From: CAYJMQ01 sp964371555
Lineage (GTDB): Bacteria > Bdellovibrionota > JACOXK01 > 2-02-FULL-40-11
Assembly (NCBI GenBank): GCA_964371555.1
Contig: CAYJMQ010000012.1
Span: forward strand, 1-46,273
DNA: 46,273 bases
Direction of reading: 5' to 3'
A program made the translations under genes and the position numbers. Shown here one piece after another: positions 1 through 9,137 of the stretch (the stretch's first letter is position 1; every line of letters starts with the position of its first letter). Below the pieces are notes generated by a model, which was not told the DNA's origin, did no database searches, and saw only the letters and a list, made by a program, of their open reading frames with translations.

Positions 1-228
1 TGCTTTTAGCGAAATGCCTCGTTTGACGAGCTTTGACTGAAGAATGTCAAGCACTGCCTTGATTTTAAAATCGTCAGCCGATGTGATAGTAATCTGTTTT
101 CCATCGGGAAGAATCTCGCTTGCCGTGTCCTTTAAATCGTAACGCTGCACAAGTTCTTTTCGTGCCTGATTGATTGCGTTATCGAGTTCCTGCGGGTCAA
201 CTTTACAGACAATATCGAATGAAGGCAT
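1..228 (-). CDS. yajQ: YajQ family nucleotide-binding protein (5' part only)
   Basis: The reverse strand gives 76 codons starting MPSFDIVCKVDPQEL and running off the left edge. This start, the RYDLKDT stretch and the end of the visible part (DILQSKLVKRGISLKA) match the N-terminal half of the YajQ/UPF0234 family, whose full length is about 160 residues. Some YajQ members bind cyclic di-GMP and act in signalling; whether this one does cannot be told from half a protein. The ATG at 226-228 fits the family start exactly. The ftsK gene lies upstream on the same strand, with 62 bp between them. Confidence 0.9.
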   Translation of the reverse strand, partial: MPSFDIVCKVDPQELDNAINQARKELVQRYDLKDTASEILPDGKQITITSADDFKIKAVLDILQSKLVKRGISLKA

Positions 229-290
229 GCCGTTCGGGTATCATATCTTTTTTTAGTTGTCAAAAATCCATCGATTTGTCCGGCAAAAAT

Positions 291-2690
291 TTAAGGGGAT
301 TTTGTGAGGATTTCCCTCGGTTTAGCCCCATCGGCAGGGCCAATGATGCCGTCGGCTTCCATCTGCTCAATCATTCTTGCGGCGCGGTTATATCCAATTC
401 GCAATCTTCGTTGAATCATTGAAATAGAGGCATAACGGCATTTGGAAACAAGTTCCAGAGCCTCTTTATATTTTTCATCATCCTGGGCGATATAATCATC
501 CCCCACCTCATCTGTTTTCTTTGATATAAGGATTGAAGGCTCATAGTGTGGTTCACCCTGCTTCTTTAAATATTCAACCAATTGCTTTACTTCCTGATCA
601 GAGACATAAGCGCCGTGAACACGAATGACTTTGGAAGTTCCCGGTGGAGAAAAAAGCATATCCCCATTGCCCAAAAGCTTTTCAGCGCCTATGCAGTCTA
701 AAATCGTGCGGGAATCAATTTTGGAAGGGACCTGAAATGAAATCCGGCATGAAAAATTTGCTTTAATAAGCCCCGTTAATACATCAACCGAAGGGCGTTG
801 TGTCGCTACTAAAAGATGAATCCCGGCGGCACGAGCCATTTGTGCCAGTCTTGCGATGGAGAGCTCAACATCTTTAGAGCCGACCATCATCAGATCGGCT
901 AATTCATCGATGACTATAATGATGTAAGGGAGTTGATCGGGGAGTTCGATGATCTGTTCTTCCGTATCTATTGCCGGGGTAGATTCTTTCAGGATATTTT
1001 CGAGCTCCTCTTTGGAGGTATCCTGGATTTTTTTGTTATAGCTATCGATATTTCGGACAAATAGCTTGGTCATCAGTATGTAACGGCGATCCATCTCTTC
1101 GACTGCCCATTTCAGAGCCAGCGCCGCTTTTTTGGGATCTGTGATGACAGGGAGAAGAAGATGGGGGATGTCATCATAGATTGAGAGTTCCAGCATTTTG
1201 GGATCTATCATCAGGAATCTTAACTGATGGGGTGTATATCGGAAAAGGAGACTGCTCACGATAGAATTTATAAAAACCGACTTTCCGGAGCCGGTTGCCC
1301 CTGCAACCAAAAGATGAGGCATGCGCGCAAGATCCGCAATGATCGGCTCACCAGAAATATTTTTCCCGAGCGAGAGGGGGAGCCGGTACTTTAAGCTCTT
1401 AAAATCATTCCCTTGCAGGATTTCTTTGAGACGAATGATTTCTCTTTGGTCGTTGGGGAGTTCAATTCCGACGACCGATTTTCCAGGAATTGGGGCTACG
1501 ATCCGGACAGAGAGCGCGCTTAAAGCCAATGAAAGGTCATCTGAAAGATTGACAATTCTGCTGACTTTAATGCCAGGCGCCGGTTCGAATTCATAGACTG
1601 TGATAATCGGGCCCGGACGAACCTCAACCACACGCCCTTCAACATTAAAGTCTTTTAGCTTTTGTTCCAGAATTCTCGCATTTTTGAGCAGGGTTTCCTT
1701 ATCTATCTGAACTTTCTCTATATTATCTGAAAGCATATCCAGTTTAGGGAGTTTAAAATTTCCTTTAGGTATCGGAAATTCATATGTGGTCTTCATCCCC
1801 CGGGATTTTTTGGCTGTGGCACGAAAACCTGGATTTTCTGTGGGGGCTTGAGTGTCATCAAGAAATTCAATATCTGCCGCCGAATCTGAAAATGGGGGGG
1901 ATGTTCGTTCAAAAGATTCTTCTATGATATCTGGGGGGATATCGGGGACTTCTGAAAATTCATCTTTTTCTTCTTCTTTCCCCGGCTCCGGTTGTGTTTC
2001 AATCACCGTCGGCTCATCTTCAAATGAAGGGACATCCGATTCATCGAATTCAGTTTCCACTCCGTCAAATTCAGGCGGCTCATAAGCCTCTTCTTTTAAT
2101 TTACGAACGGGGCGGGATTTAAAAAATGGGAAGAGCGAGAAAAGTTTTAGAAAGAGAGAGACAATCGACATGCCGGCAGCCACGAGTGAAATGTTCAAGG
2201 ACAAAATGGAAGAGGCGGCGATTCCTCCCAAAATGATGATGTATGAACCCACTTTATTGAAATAGGGGAGGAGTATGGATGTGATAATATGTCCAGTAAA
2301 TCCGCCGGCCAGTAAGCCTTGGTCTTTCAAATGAATAGTTTTAAAAGAGAGAGATAAAAATCCGCAGGCGAAAAGAATGAGCAATAGAAAACCAAAGATT
2401 CTGGGCCATTTCCGTGTGATCGACATCGGGAAAAAACAGAGAATTGAAAGGAAAATGACGGGGAAAAGAACAAGAAAGGCGCTTAATCCAAATGTCTGGA
2501 AAAGAAGATCGGCAGTGTATGAACCAACCAGACCTGTGAGATTCCAAACTTCTTTGGAAGTGGAAACACTATTAAATGAAGGATCCCTGGGGTCGTACGA
2601 AAAGAGGCCGATAGCCACAAAGAAAAAAAGGGAGAGAAAAACGATACCCCAGATCTCTCGACGCTTCTTCTGCAAATTCACTGTGAGCAT
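291..2690 (-). CDS. ftsK: DNA translocase FtsK/SpoIIIE family
   Basis: FtsK is a septum-located, ATP-driven DNA pump that clears chromosome ends and activates XerCD recombination at division. Length is 799 residues. The N-terminus holds about four membrane segments (roughly residues 10-200), followed by an acidic linker (about 205-300) and the alpha/beta motor. Walker A (GATGSGKS) is near residue 463 and Walker B (VIDELADLMM) near 592. The C-terminal 60 residues form the winged-helix gamma domain that reads polar KOPS-type sequences (SISMIQRRLRIGYNRAARMI). The protein is of the short-linker type and looks intact. A promoter candidate lies just upstream at 2731-2760. Confidence 0.96.
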   Translation of the reverse strand: MLTVNLQKKRREIWGIVFLSLFFFVAIGLFSYDPRDPSFNSVSTSKEVWNLTGLVGSYTADLLFQTFGLSAFLVLFPVIFLSILCFFPMSITRKWPRIFGFLLLILFACGFLSLSFKTIHLKDQGLLAGGFTGHIITSILLPYFNKVGSYIIILGGIAASSILSLNISLVAAGMSIVSLFLKLFSLFPFFKSRPVRKLKEEAYEPPEFDGVETEFDESDVPSFEDEPTVIETQPEPGKEEEKDEFSEVPDIPPDIIEESFERTSPPFSDSAADIEFLDDTQAPTENPGFRATAKKSRGMKTTYEFPIPKGNFKLPKLDMLSDNIEKVQIDKETLLKNARILEQKLKDFNVEGRVVEVRPGPIITVYEFEPAPGIKVSRIVNLSDDLSLALSALSVRIVAPIPGKSVVGIELPNDQREIIRLKEILQGNDFKSLKYRLPLSLGKNISGEPIIADLARMPHLLVAGATGSGKSVFINSIVSSLLFRYTPHQLRFLMIDPKMLELSIYDDIPHLLLPVITDPKKAALALKWAVEEMDRRYILMTKLFVRNIDSYNKKIQDTSKEELENILKESTPAIDTEEQIIELPDQLPYIIIVIDELADLMMVGSKDVELSIARLAQMARAAGIHLLVATQRPSVDVLTGLIKANFSCRISFQVPSKIDSRTILDCIGAEKLLGNGDMLFSPPGTSKVIRVHGAYVSDQEVKQLVEYLKKQGEPHYEPSILISKKTDEVGDDYIAQDDEKYKEALELVSKCRYASISMIQRRLRIGYNRAARMIEQMEADGIIGPADGAKPREILTKSP

Positions 2691-2730
2691 GAGCGCTTGA
2701 GATCTCCTGTAGTGTTCGTTAGTACTGGGA

Positions 2731-2760
2731 ATGATAAAGCTGTAACACTTTGATTGTAAA
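2731..2760 (-). promoter_or_regulatory. sigma70-type promoter candidate for ftsK
   Basis: On the reverse strand TTTACA (-35, 2755-2760) is followed after 18 bp by TATCAT (-10, 2731-2736), about 40 bp before the ftsK ATG. Both hexamers match the consensus at five of six positions. Recognised by eye only. Confidence 0.5.
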
Positions 2761-2842
2761 GAGAATTTTTAGGGGTGTCAAGCAAAGGGCATTCCAAAAT
2801 TCACTAGGTGTTCTTCTTTGACTTTGCTATCGTTGGTTACAA

Positions 2843-3649
2843 ATGAATGAGCGCGAATGGAATGAAGTAAAAAGAATCTCAATTGAGGCTGCCAAAGCCG
2901 GGGGGGAGATTCTTCTCTCTTATTATGGACGAATTCGGAATATCTCGAAAAAAAAGCATGCGGGATTGGTGACAGAGGCTGACCGAAAATCTGAGAAGAA
3001 GATTATATCGGTGATTAAGTCTGCTTTTCCCGATCATTCTATTTTGGCAGAAGAGAGTGGAGATGAACTACGGCCGACTTGCTATAAATGGGTGATTGAT
3101 CCATTGGATGGCACAACAAATTACGCGCATCAGATCCCTATTTTTTGTGTTTCTATAGCGCTTGAAGAGAATGGGAAAGTGGTATTGGGAACCGTCTGGG
3201 ATCCTATCAGAGGAGATCTCTATACCGCGATTCGGGGAAAAGGGGTGTTTAAGGACAAAAAACAGATGAGGGTTTCTAAAATCAGGAATTTGGAAAATTC
3301 ACTGATTGCAACCGGATTTGCTTATCAGGAAGGGGCGTTACTCAGAGAATCTGTCGATATTTTGAGAAACTTCATGCAGATGACCCATGGAATTCGTCGC
3401 ACAGGCTCAGCTGTCTGGGATCTTTGTCAGGTTGCAGAGGGGCATTTTGATGGTTTTTGGGAAAAAAACCTGCAGCCGTGGGATGTCGCCGCAGGGATGA
3501 TCTTTGTGGAGGAGGCAGGCGGAAAAATCAGCCGTTATGATGGAACTCCGGCAACCATCTATGATCAGCAAATTGTCGCGTCAAATGGGATCATTCATAA
3601 ACAGATGCTAAAGGTCATTCGAAGCCCCCGCAAAGCCGTATTCAGTTAG
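2843..3649 (+). CDS. suhB: inositol monophosphatase family protein
   Basis: Mg-dependent phosphatase of the IMPase/SuhB family (268 residues, usual size). Metal-site motifs are visible: EE at 70-71, DPLDGTTNYAH at 86-96, and the C-terminal WDVAAGMIFVEEAGG with the last metal-binding Asp. Substrates in this family range from myo-inositol-1-phosphate to sugar phosphates, and SuhB also has a role in rRNA antitermination, so the exact substrate is open. The gene is divergent from ftsK. Its last 42 bp overlap the convergent secreted-protein gene at 3608. Confidence 0.88.
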   Translation: MNEREWNEVKRISIEAAKAGGEILLSYYGRIRNISKKKHAGLVTEADRKSEKKIISVIKSAFPDHSILAEESGDELRPTCYKWVIDPLDGTTNYAHQIPIFCVSIALEENGKVVLGTVWDPIRGDLYTAIRGKGVFKDKKQMRVSKIRNLENSLIATGFAYQEGALLRESVDILRNFMQMTHGIRRTGSAVWDLCQVAEGHFDGFWEKNLQPWDVAAGMIFVEEAGGKISRYDGTPATIYDQQIVASNGIIHKQMLKVIRSPRKAVFS

Positions 3650-4222
3650 CTCCAGTGTCATCGTCAGGAAGCCTTTATTGATAATCGATTTAACCGATCC
3701 ATCGATTGGGGTCTTGGGCTGAATCTCGATCGGCAGTGTGTTCGTGTTGATCCAGTTATCGATTTCTGCATTCTCGGTTTCATCCTTAATTTTGATGAAG
3801 ATTGTCTTGAAAGGTTGATTCCACGCGGGAACTTTCACTTCTTCCGGGCGCTTTTCAACGATTTCGATTTTGTGTTCATTGTTGGGCTGCTCTTTTCCGT
3901 CAATAATGATTTTTAAGATTTTGCCATCGGCTTTTCTGATTTGAATATCAATATTTTGAGCGCCCATAGGGATTTTAGCCTCAACTTTGAGCCAGAGAGA
4001 TGTCCCTTCATCCTTGGCAACCGATTTTCTGACGCTCCCACTGCCGAGAAAGCCCATGCTGAGATTATAAACGGCGTAATCACCCACTTTCCAATTGATA
4101 ACATCCCTAAAATTGCTCTGAGGGATGAGGAGCTGGGAGATTTGGGCTTGAGATAAACCCGCATATAAAAAAACCAAACCCCAAACCCCAATGGCCAACA
4201 CTGATAATCTTATTTTTTTCAT
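3608..4222 (-). CDS. small secreted/periplasmic protein, unknown function
   Basis: 204 residues starting MKKIRLSVLAIGVW, with a clear Sec signal peptide ending near AGLSQAQ, so the mature protein should be periplasmic or attached to the envelope. The start at 4220-4222 is preferred over a longer frame because AAGGAGAT lies 5-6 bp upstream and the signal peptide begins there. The mature part (VGDYAVYNLSMGFLGSGSV, later WLKVEAKIPMGAQ and a C-terminal EYGFAG) resembles lipoprotein or pilotin-like beta-rich proteins but matches nothing I recognise. It overlaps the end of the IMPase gene tail to tail by 42 bp. Confidence 0.75.
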   Translation of the reverse strand: MKKIRLSVLAIGVWGLVFLYAGLSQAQISQLLIPQSNFRDVINWKVGDYAVYNLSMGFLGSGSVRKSVAKDEGTSLWLKVEAKIPMGAQNIDIQIRKADGKILKIIIDGKEQPNNEHKIEIVEKRPEEVKVPAWNQPFKTIFIKIKDETENAEIDNWINTNTLPIEIQPKTPIDGSVKSIINKGFLTMTLELTEYGFAGASNDL

Positions 4223-4296
4223 AACGATCTCCTTATCTGTATTGCGTATCAGAAATGGGAATCTTGCGCAATGATAATGACATGCCATTTCGCCGT

Positions 4297-5232
4297 TTAG
4301 CGAACCGGTATCTCGGAAAGAATATGAAACAAGGCTTTCTCCAGAGTCGGCAAAAGAAAAGCATACCCGGATTCCTCAAGTTTTTTGGGCAGAACATAGG
4401 CGCCGCTAAGCAACAGCTCTTCAGCCATTTCGCCTAACAGAAATTTGGCAAGAGGCGCTGGGAATGGCAGAAGGGTGGGGCGGGATAAAACCTTTCCCAG
4501 GGTTTTGGCAAATGTTTCATTTGAAACGGGATTCGGGGCTGTAAAGTTAACCGGTCCGGATATCTCCGGACGTGACAGAAGGTGATGAATGATCCTTGGA
4601 ATTTCATCGAGCGCAATCCAGCTGACGATCTGTTTTCCAGTCCCAACTTTCCCTCCCAATCCCAGCCGAAAAATCGGTAACATTCGAGACAGCGCCCCGC
4701 CGCGTGTGCCGAGAACAAGACCGAATCTCATCTGAACCAGATGACTTCCACTTTCTCTCAAGGCCCCAAAGGCTTTTGAAGAGGCGCTTTCCCACTCGCG
4801 GACGACGGATGCAAGATATCCAGCGCCCGGGGGACTATTTTCATCCAGCTTTTCTTCCGGCGGGCGGTTGCCATAAAAACCGATGGCAGAGGCACAGAAG
4901 AAATGTTTGGGCGGGCGATTGAGTTTTGACAATATTTCTCCCAAAAACGTTGTTCCTTCCACACGACTTTTGCGGATTATCTCTTTTTGCCTGGGTGTCC
5001 AGCGCCCTTTTGCGATTCCCTCCCCCGCCAAATGGATCACGAGGTCGAAATTTTCCAAAGAAGCGCTATCTATTTCGTGTTTTTCATGATTCCAATAGAT
5101 GGTTTTATATCTTAAATCGGGATAATTGCGTTCCCTGACAAGTCGAACGATCTCAAACGAACTGTTTTTTGTGAACCAGTCAACCAGAGCAGAGCCAATA
5201 AAACCGGTGGAACCGGTGACTGCAATTTTCAT
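4297..5232 (-). CDS. TIGR01777 family SDR / DUF1731 epimerase-like protein
   Basis: 311 residues with an N-terminal Rossmann motif (TGSTGFIG, 6-13) and the family signatures HLAGEGIAKGRWT and SAIGFYG. The C-terminal DUF1731 region (NFTAPNPVSNETFAKTLG...LLLSGAYVLPKKLEESGY) is complete. Members (YfcH in E. coli, SULA-like in plants and cyanobacteria) bind NADP; their substrate is unknown. The gene is last in a three-gene operon, 1 bp after the FNR-like gene, so it shares transcription with a reductase and a DHS-like enzyme. Confidence 0.9.
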   Translation of the reverse strand: MKIAVTGSTGFIGSALVDWFTKNSSFEIVRLVRERNYPDLRYKTIYWNHEKHEIDSASLENFDLVIHLAGEGIAKGRWTPRQKEIIRKSRVEGTTFLGEILSKLNRPPKHFFCASAIGFYGNRPPEEKLDENSPPGAGYLASVVREWESASSKAFGALRESGSHLVQMRFGLVLGTRGGALSRMLPIFRLGLGGKVGTGKQIVSWIALDEIPRIIHHLLSRPEISGPVNFTAPNPVSNETFAKTLGKVLSRPTLLPFPAPLAKFLLGEMAEELLLSGAYVLPKKLEESGYAFLLPTLEKALFHILSEIPVR

Positions 5233-5233
5233 A

Positions 5234-5995
5234 TCACCAGAAAATCTCTTCTTTTACCCTGAAGCCAGCCTGGACCAGCTTTCCAAGGGGTTTATCAGGT
5301 TTTACCCGTTTGTTGCCCAGATAGTCTATCATTTGTGAATTGCCACAGAGATAGACCACTGATTTTTCCAATGTAATTTTAAATTTTTCAAAGTATTTGT
5401 CGAGAATTAGATTTACACGCCCTGTTTCCCCTTTCCATGAAGCATTTCTGGCTTCCTCTGGTCGGCTGACGGTTGGGATATAGATGATAGAGCCAAGCTT
5501 TGCCGCAGATTCAAGCTCCTCGAAATATCCAAGTTCGTCAAAATAACTTGCTCCTTGAAAAACATAAATTTTTTTGGAAACTCCTTTGTAATAGCCCTTC
5601 TGGTAAGCGCGAATCATACTAATGAATGGAGCAATGCCGGTAACCGTTGCAATCATAATATGTGTTTCGATGGTTTCATCCAGCAAAAATGTTCCTTTGG
5701 CGCTCGGGCGAAACGTTACCGTTTCCCCCTCTTTCATGGCATAAAGTCTGGGCGAAATAGATTTTTCACTGCGAAATTTCGGGGGGATGACTTCCAGGTA
5801 GAGTTCAACCAAGGATTCATCAGGTGACGAAACAATGGAATAGGGTCTTTCAATCCCTTCTTTTCCAAGCGTCAAATATTGACCGGGCTTAAATGAGAAG
5901 GGCTCGGCGGGCTTAAACCAAAGGATGAAATGCTCGGGGGCGACAACTTTTTTTTTCACAAGCGTTGCGGTCGGGAAGTTCTTTACGTCTGCCAT
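5234..5995 (-). CDS. ferredoxin-NADP reductase-like flavoprotein
   Basis: 253 residues, the size of bacterial Fpr. The FAD-binding motif RPYS (in GIERPYSIVSSP) is near residue 50. An NADP/phosphate loop reading TVTGIAPFISM replaces the common GTGIAPF. The nicotinamide-side motif YLCGNSQMI is present and the protein ends in an aromatic Trp (KEEIFW), as Fpr enzymes do. Role: electron transfer between NADPH and a ferredoxin or flavodoxin. Its neighbours (DHS-like upstream by 11 bp, TIGR01777 downstream by 1 bp) suggest an operon, but no ferredoxin gene is next to it. Confidence 0.87.
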   Translation of the reverse strand: MADVKNFPTATLVKKKVVAPEHFILWFKPAEPFSFKPGQYLTLGKEGIERPYSIVSSPDESLVELYLEVIPPKFRSEKSISPRLYAMKEGETVTFRPSAKGTFLLDETIETHIMIATVTGIAPFISMIRAYQKGYYKGVSKKIYVFQGASYFDELGYFEELESAAKLGSIIYIPTVSRPEEARNASWKGETGRVNLILDKYFEKFKITLEKSVVYLCGNSQMIDYLGNKRVKPDKPLGKLVQAGFRVKEEIFW

Positions 5996-6006
5996 GATAC
6001 CGGCGC

Positions 6007-6975
6007 TTATTGATCGAGGACGTAGCTGAAAATCAACGGCGCAACAATCGTTGCGTCTGATTCAATGACAAATCGCGGGGTGTTCACATCGAGTTTGCCC
6101 CATGTGATTTTTTCATTTGGAACCGCACCGCTATAAGAGCCGTATGAAGTTGTGCTGTCGGAGATTTGGCAGAAATATCCCCACAGTCTGCAGGTCTCTT
6201 TTAAATCCTGGGTAATCAACGGGACAACACAAATCGGAAAATCACCCGAAATTCCCCCGCCAATCTGGAAGAAACCGATCGATGAATTTTTGGAGTGTTC
6301 TTTATACCAATCAATCAGAAGAACCATCTGTTCAAGACCCGACTTAACCGCATGGAGGGAAGAAATTTTTTTCTTCACAAAATTTGAAACGAAAATATTC
6401 CCCATTGTGGAATCTTCCCATCCGGGTGTGAAGATCGGCAGGTCCTTCTCAGCCGCGGCGACGAGCCATGAATCTTTTGGATTGATCTGATAATGATCTT
6501 TTACACTGCCGCTTCTGATAAGCTTATAAGCATATTCATAGGGGTAGTAGCTTTTGTTTTCTTTATCCGCCTTTTGCCAAAGCTTAAGGAGTTCTTTTTC
6601 AATCTTTCGCATCGCTTCTTCTTCGGGAATACAGGTGTCGGTTACGCGATTCATCCCCCGGTCGCGCAATGCGACCTCCTCTTTATCTGTCAAATTCCGA
6701 TAATGGGGCACCCGTTCATAGTGTTCATGAGCAACCAGGTTAAAAATATCTTCTTCAAGGTTTGCCCCGGTGCAGCAGATTCCATGGACCTTATTCTGAC
6801 GGATCATCTCCGCCAAAGAAATTCCAAGTTCTGCCGTGCTCATTGCGCCCGCCATGGTCAAAAACATTTTTCCACCCTTTTTAAGGTGTTGAACATACGC
6901 CTCAGACGCATCCGTGATAACTGCCGCATTGAAATGCCGGTAATTTCTCTTTAGAAAATCTTTGATTTTTGTCAT
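6007..6975 (-). CDS. deoxyhypusine synthase-like protein
   Basis: 322 residues of the DHS fold. Visible family landmarks are FLTMAGAMSTAELGISLAEMI near the N-terminus, CCTGANLEEDIFNLVAHEHYERVP, IGFFQIGGGISGDFPI, and near the C-terminus ITWGKLD, whose Lys corresponds to the lysine that carries the aminobutyl intermediate in eukaryotic DHS. In eukaryotes and archaea DHS modifies eIF5A with spermidine. Bacterial homologues are thought to act on other amines (homospermidine-type chemistry) or are uncharacterised, so the substrate is unknown. First gene of the operon continuing to 4297; a promoter candidate lies at 6985-7013. Confidence 0.9.
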   Translation of the reverse strand: MTKIKDFLKRNYRHFNAAVITDASEAYVQHLKKGGKMFLTMAGAMSTAELGISLAEMIRQNKVHGICCTGANLEEDIFNLVAHEHYERVPHYRNLTDKEEVALRDRGMNRVTDTCIPEEEAMRKIEKELLKLWQKADKENKSYYPYEYAYKLIRSGSVKDHYQINPKDSWLVAAAEKDLPIFTPGWEDSTMGNIFVSNFVKKKISSLHAVKSGLEQMVLLIDWYKEHSKNSSIGFFQIGGGISGDFPICVVPLITQDLKETCRLWGYFCQISDSTTSYGSYSGAVPNEKITWGKLDVNTPRFVIESDATIVAPLIFSYVLDQ

Positions 6976-6984
6976 CTAAGAAAA

Positions 6985-7013
6985 TTTATAACAAATAAGA
7001 ATGGATTTGGAAA
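6985..7013 (-). promoter_or_regulatory. promoter candidate for the DHS-like operon
   Basis: Reverse strand TTTCCA (-35, 7008-7013), 17 bp spacer, TATAAA (-10, 6985-6990), ending 10 bp before the ATG at 6975. The short distance implies a very short leader. The -35 is weak, so confidence is modest. The rest of the 123-bp gap (6976-7098) is AT-rich and holds nothing else I can name. Confidence 0.35.
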
Positions 7014-7098
7014 GGCATTTGTAAGGTTTTTTAAAAAAATTTGAAAACCACTCTATTTACTATTTTAAAAATGAAGAAGCAAGGAGTTTGTACGGGAA

Positions 7099-9036
7099 TC
7101 AATAATACAATTTGGGTATGGCGCTGATTTTCAAAAGGACATCTTCCAGGTTAAAGCCGATGAGCTGACTAAACTCTTCCAGCATTTTTAATCTTGGTTG
7201 ATTTTCTTCTTCAATACACTTAAGCGCGTCATCGCGCGTGATGAGTCCTTCGCGAATTTGATTGCTCCGAAAATTATCGTATTCTGAAAAACCTGCGACT
7301 GTATAATAAATATGATTGATGAAAGCGGTCTGACCATCTCCCATCCGCCATTGATTTTTACCGTAAGTGGCATCTGCCTCCCATCCATATTCTTCCCGCA
7401 ATGTTTTTTCGATAAGCTTTTCGTCCCACCGAATGTAGCGATAGAGATAGAGGTAATCATCTTTGTTCAAAAAACTGGAATAAAAAGCAAAAACACTGTC
7501 CCAGAGCGATTCATTGATATAAGCCGGATTGAGAAGATATTGTTTGGCATACCAAAGCGCCAGACGCGCTTTGGTCAGCCGGTTAAAGTGGTAGAGTTTT
7601 GTATTATTTTTCAGATGCTGGTCGATCCCGCAAAAACCGACTTTGAATTCCATTTGTTCCAATTGATGACCGGCGGCGAATATGGTAAGTCTAACACCTG
7701 TTTCCTTTCTTAATTGCCGGCCATAATAGTAAAACATTTTGTCTCCTGCCATAAAGAGGGGAACAAGGCCAAGCTCTGGTTTTTTTAACCACGCATAGAT
7801 ATTTTTTCGGATATAACGCCTCTTTTTATGGATATCTGCCGCGCGAATAATATGTTCGACGCCAAGTTTTCCAACCATTTTCGCCTGATTCTTTCGGGAT
7901 TGATCTGTAACCAGCGCCCAATCATAAGTATATGCAATAGGGGTCATTCCCAGTTCCTTCGTAACCAGATGAAGCCCGTAAGAACTATCCCGTCCCCCGC
8001 TAAATCCAGCGATACAGTCGGGTGATCCATCCCTGGAGCGGTATTTCTCAAGGATTTTTTCCAGGGCGCCCTGCCCTAAAAATTCCTGTTTTACATATCT
8101 ACGGCAGTAATTACAGATCCCCTTTTCATCAAATTGAATGAAGGGGTAACTATGCGGCAATATACAGGTTTTGCAGCGTTTCATGGTTTTTATCCGGGAG
8201 CTTGTTTCATCGATCTTGTCAAATATTTTCGCTCTTTTAAATGAGATCGGCTGAGCCTCTTCTTTTTTAAGCGGGAATGTCGTAGGCACGGCATCCTTAA
8301 ATCCCACGTAAAGCGCGGTGAAAGGGGCCAGCTGATGAACGGGGCTTGCCTCCCCATTCCGAAATTGCCGAAAGCGATTCAAAAAACGCCGCACGATATA
8401 GTGTTCGGAAGCAAAGACAAAAAGACCGTTGGCCTGAGAGCCAGCGTAATAGAGAGATCCGGTATTTGTAGCCAATGTCAAAACTGGAAGCTCTCTGTGA
8501 AAAAGCGCGATAGATGCCGATCCTTCGATATGAGCATATATTTTTTTAAGCGCCGATGTCAGGTCCTGATCCTGATCTGACCATCTGTCAATTAATTCAA
8601 AGAGAACGGATGAATCAGAGTCTGAAATACCATCTGAATCCGAAAATTGGGTTTTTAACAGACGGTCATTGGCGATAATGCCGTTGTGTATGCCAACGAT
8701 ATTCTTTCGGACAATCGGTTGATTATTTTCCGCCAATATCTGGGTTCCATTTGTCACCAGCCGGGAATGTCCGATGATGCCAATCCCCTCTTCTGTGTTA
8801 TGTCGCGTCGATTTTTTTAAAAATTCGTCAAATTCATGAAGCCTTAACATTTGAGAAGGGGGGAGCGGTTTTTTAAAAACCTGGATGGCATCATTGGCTA
8901 TTGATGCAATCGATAACCCCGCAGCCTCCCGGCCGCGCTTCTCAGAAAGATGAAACAACCATTTGACAGCGTTTTCCTTATCGCCAGCTGAAAGCCCCGC
9001 TTCTTTTGTTGCCAGAATTCCAAATATTCCGCACAT
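7099..9036 (-). CDS. fused class II glutaminase + N-acetyl sugar amidotransferase (WbpG/PseA-like)
   Basis: 645 residues in two parts. Residues 1-260 are an Ntn-type glutamine amidotransferase: nucleophile Cys2 in MCGIFG, GHSRLVTNG (89-97) and HNGIIAN (117-123). From about 285 it is a PP-loop ATPase of the N-acetyl sugar amidotransferase type: a CxxC/CxxC zinc knuckle (Cys288, 291, 308, 311) and the ATP loop SGGRDSS (346-352). WbpG and PseA relatives add an amidine to an amino sugar using ammonia supplied by separate HisH/HisF-like proteins; here the glutaminase is fused on. Divergent from the NeuC-like gene, which fits an amidinated surface sugar. An asparagine-synthetase-like activity is less likely given the zinc knuckle. 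Confidence 0.88.
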   Translation of the reverse strand: MCGIFGILATKEAGLSAGDKENAVKWLFHLSEKRGREAAGLSIASIANDAIQVFKKPLPPSQMLRLHEFDEFLKKSTRHNTEEGIGIIGHSRLVTNGTQILAENNQPIVRKNIVGIHNGIIANDRLLKTQFSDSDGISDSDSSVLFELIDRWSDQDQDLTSALKKIYAHIEGSASIALFHRELPVLTLATNTGSLYYAGSQANGLFVFASEHYIVRRFLNRFRQFRNGEASPVHQLAPFTALYVGFKDAVPTTFPLKKEEAQPISFKRAKIFDKIDETSSRIKTMKRCKTCILPHSYPFIQFDEKGICNYCRRYVKQEFLGQGALEKILEKYRSRDGSPDCIAGFSGGRDSSYGLHLVTKELGMTPIAYTYDWALVTDQSRKNQAKMVGKLGVEHIIRAADIHKKRRYIRKNIYAWLKKPELGLVPLFMAGDKMFYYYGRQLRKETGVRLTIFAAGHQLEQMEFKVGFCGIDQHLKNNTKLYHFNRLTKARLALWYAKQYLLNPAYINESLWDSVFAFYSSFLNKDDYLYLYRYIRWDEKLIEKTLREEYGWEADATYGKNQWRMGDGQTAFINHIYYTVAGFSEYDNFRSNQIREGLITRDDALKCIEEENQPRLKMLEEFSQLIGFNLEDVLLKISAIPKLYY

Positions 9037-9102
9037 AAGTAATTACTCTAATGGAGATGTAAATAAAAACAACAATTTATCAATTTTAAACATAGACTTG
9101 CC

Positions 9103-9132
9103 TTGACACTCTCGTTTTCGCATGTTTTTTAT
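9103..9132 (+). promoter_or_regulatory. weak promoter candidate for the neuC-like gene
   Basis: A perfect TTGACA (9103-9108) is followed after 18 bp by TTTTAT (9127-9132), just before the ATG at 9138. The -10 is poor, and transcription from it would give a nearly leaderless message. It lies in the 101-bp divergent gap 9037-9137. Confidence 0.3.
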
Positions 9133-9137
9133 TATCT

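Noticed and set aside
1852..2085. Plus-strand Ser-rich frame opposite ftsK
   Set aside because: Shadow of the acidic linker of ftsK read on the other strand.
2818..2843. TTGACT as -35 for the IMPase gene
   Set aside because: Spacing to any -10-like word is only 14 bp.
4223..4288. 22-residue N-terminal extension of the secreted protein
   Set aside because: The signal peptide and AAGGAGAT site support ATG at 4222.
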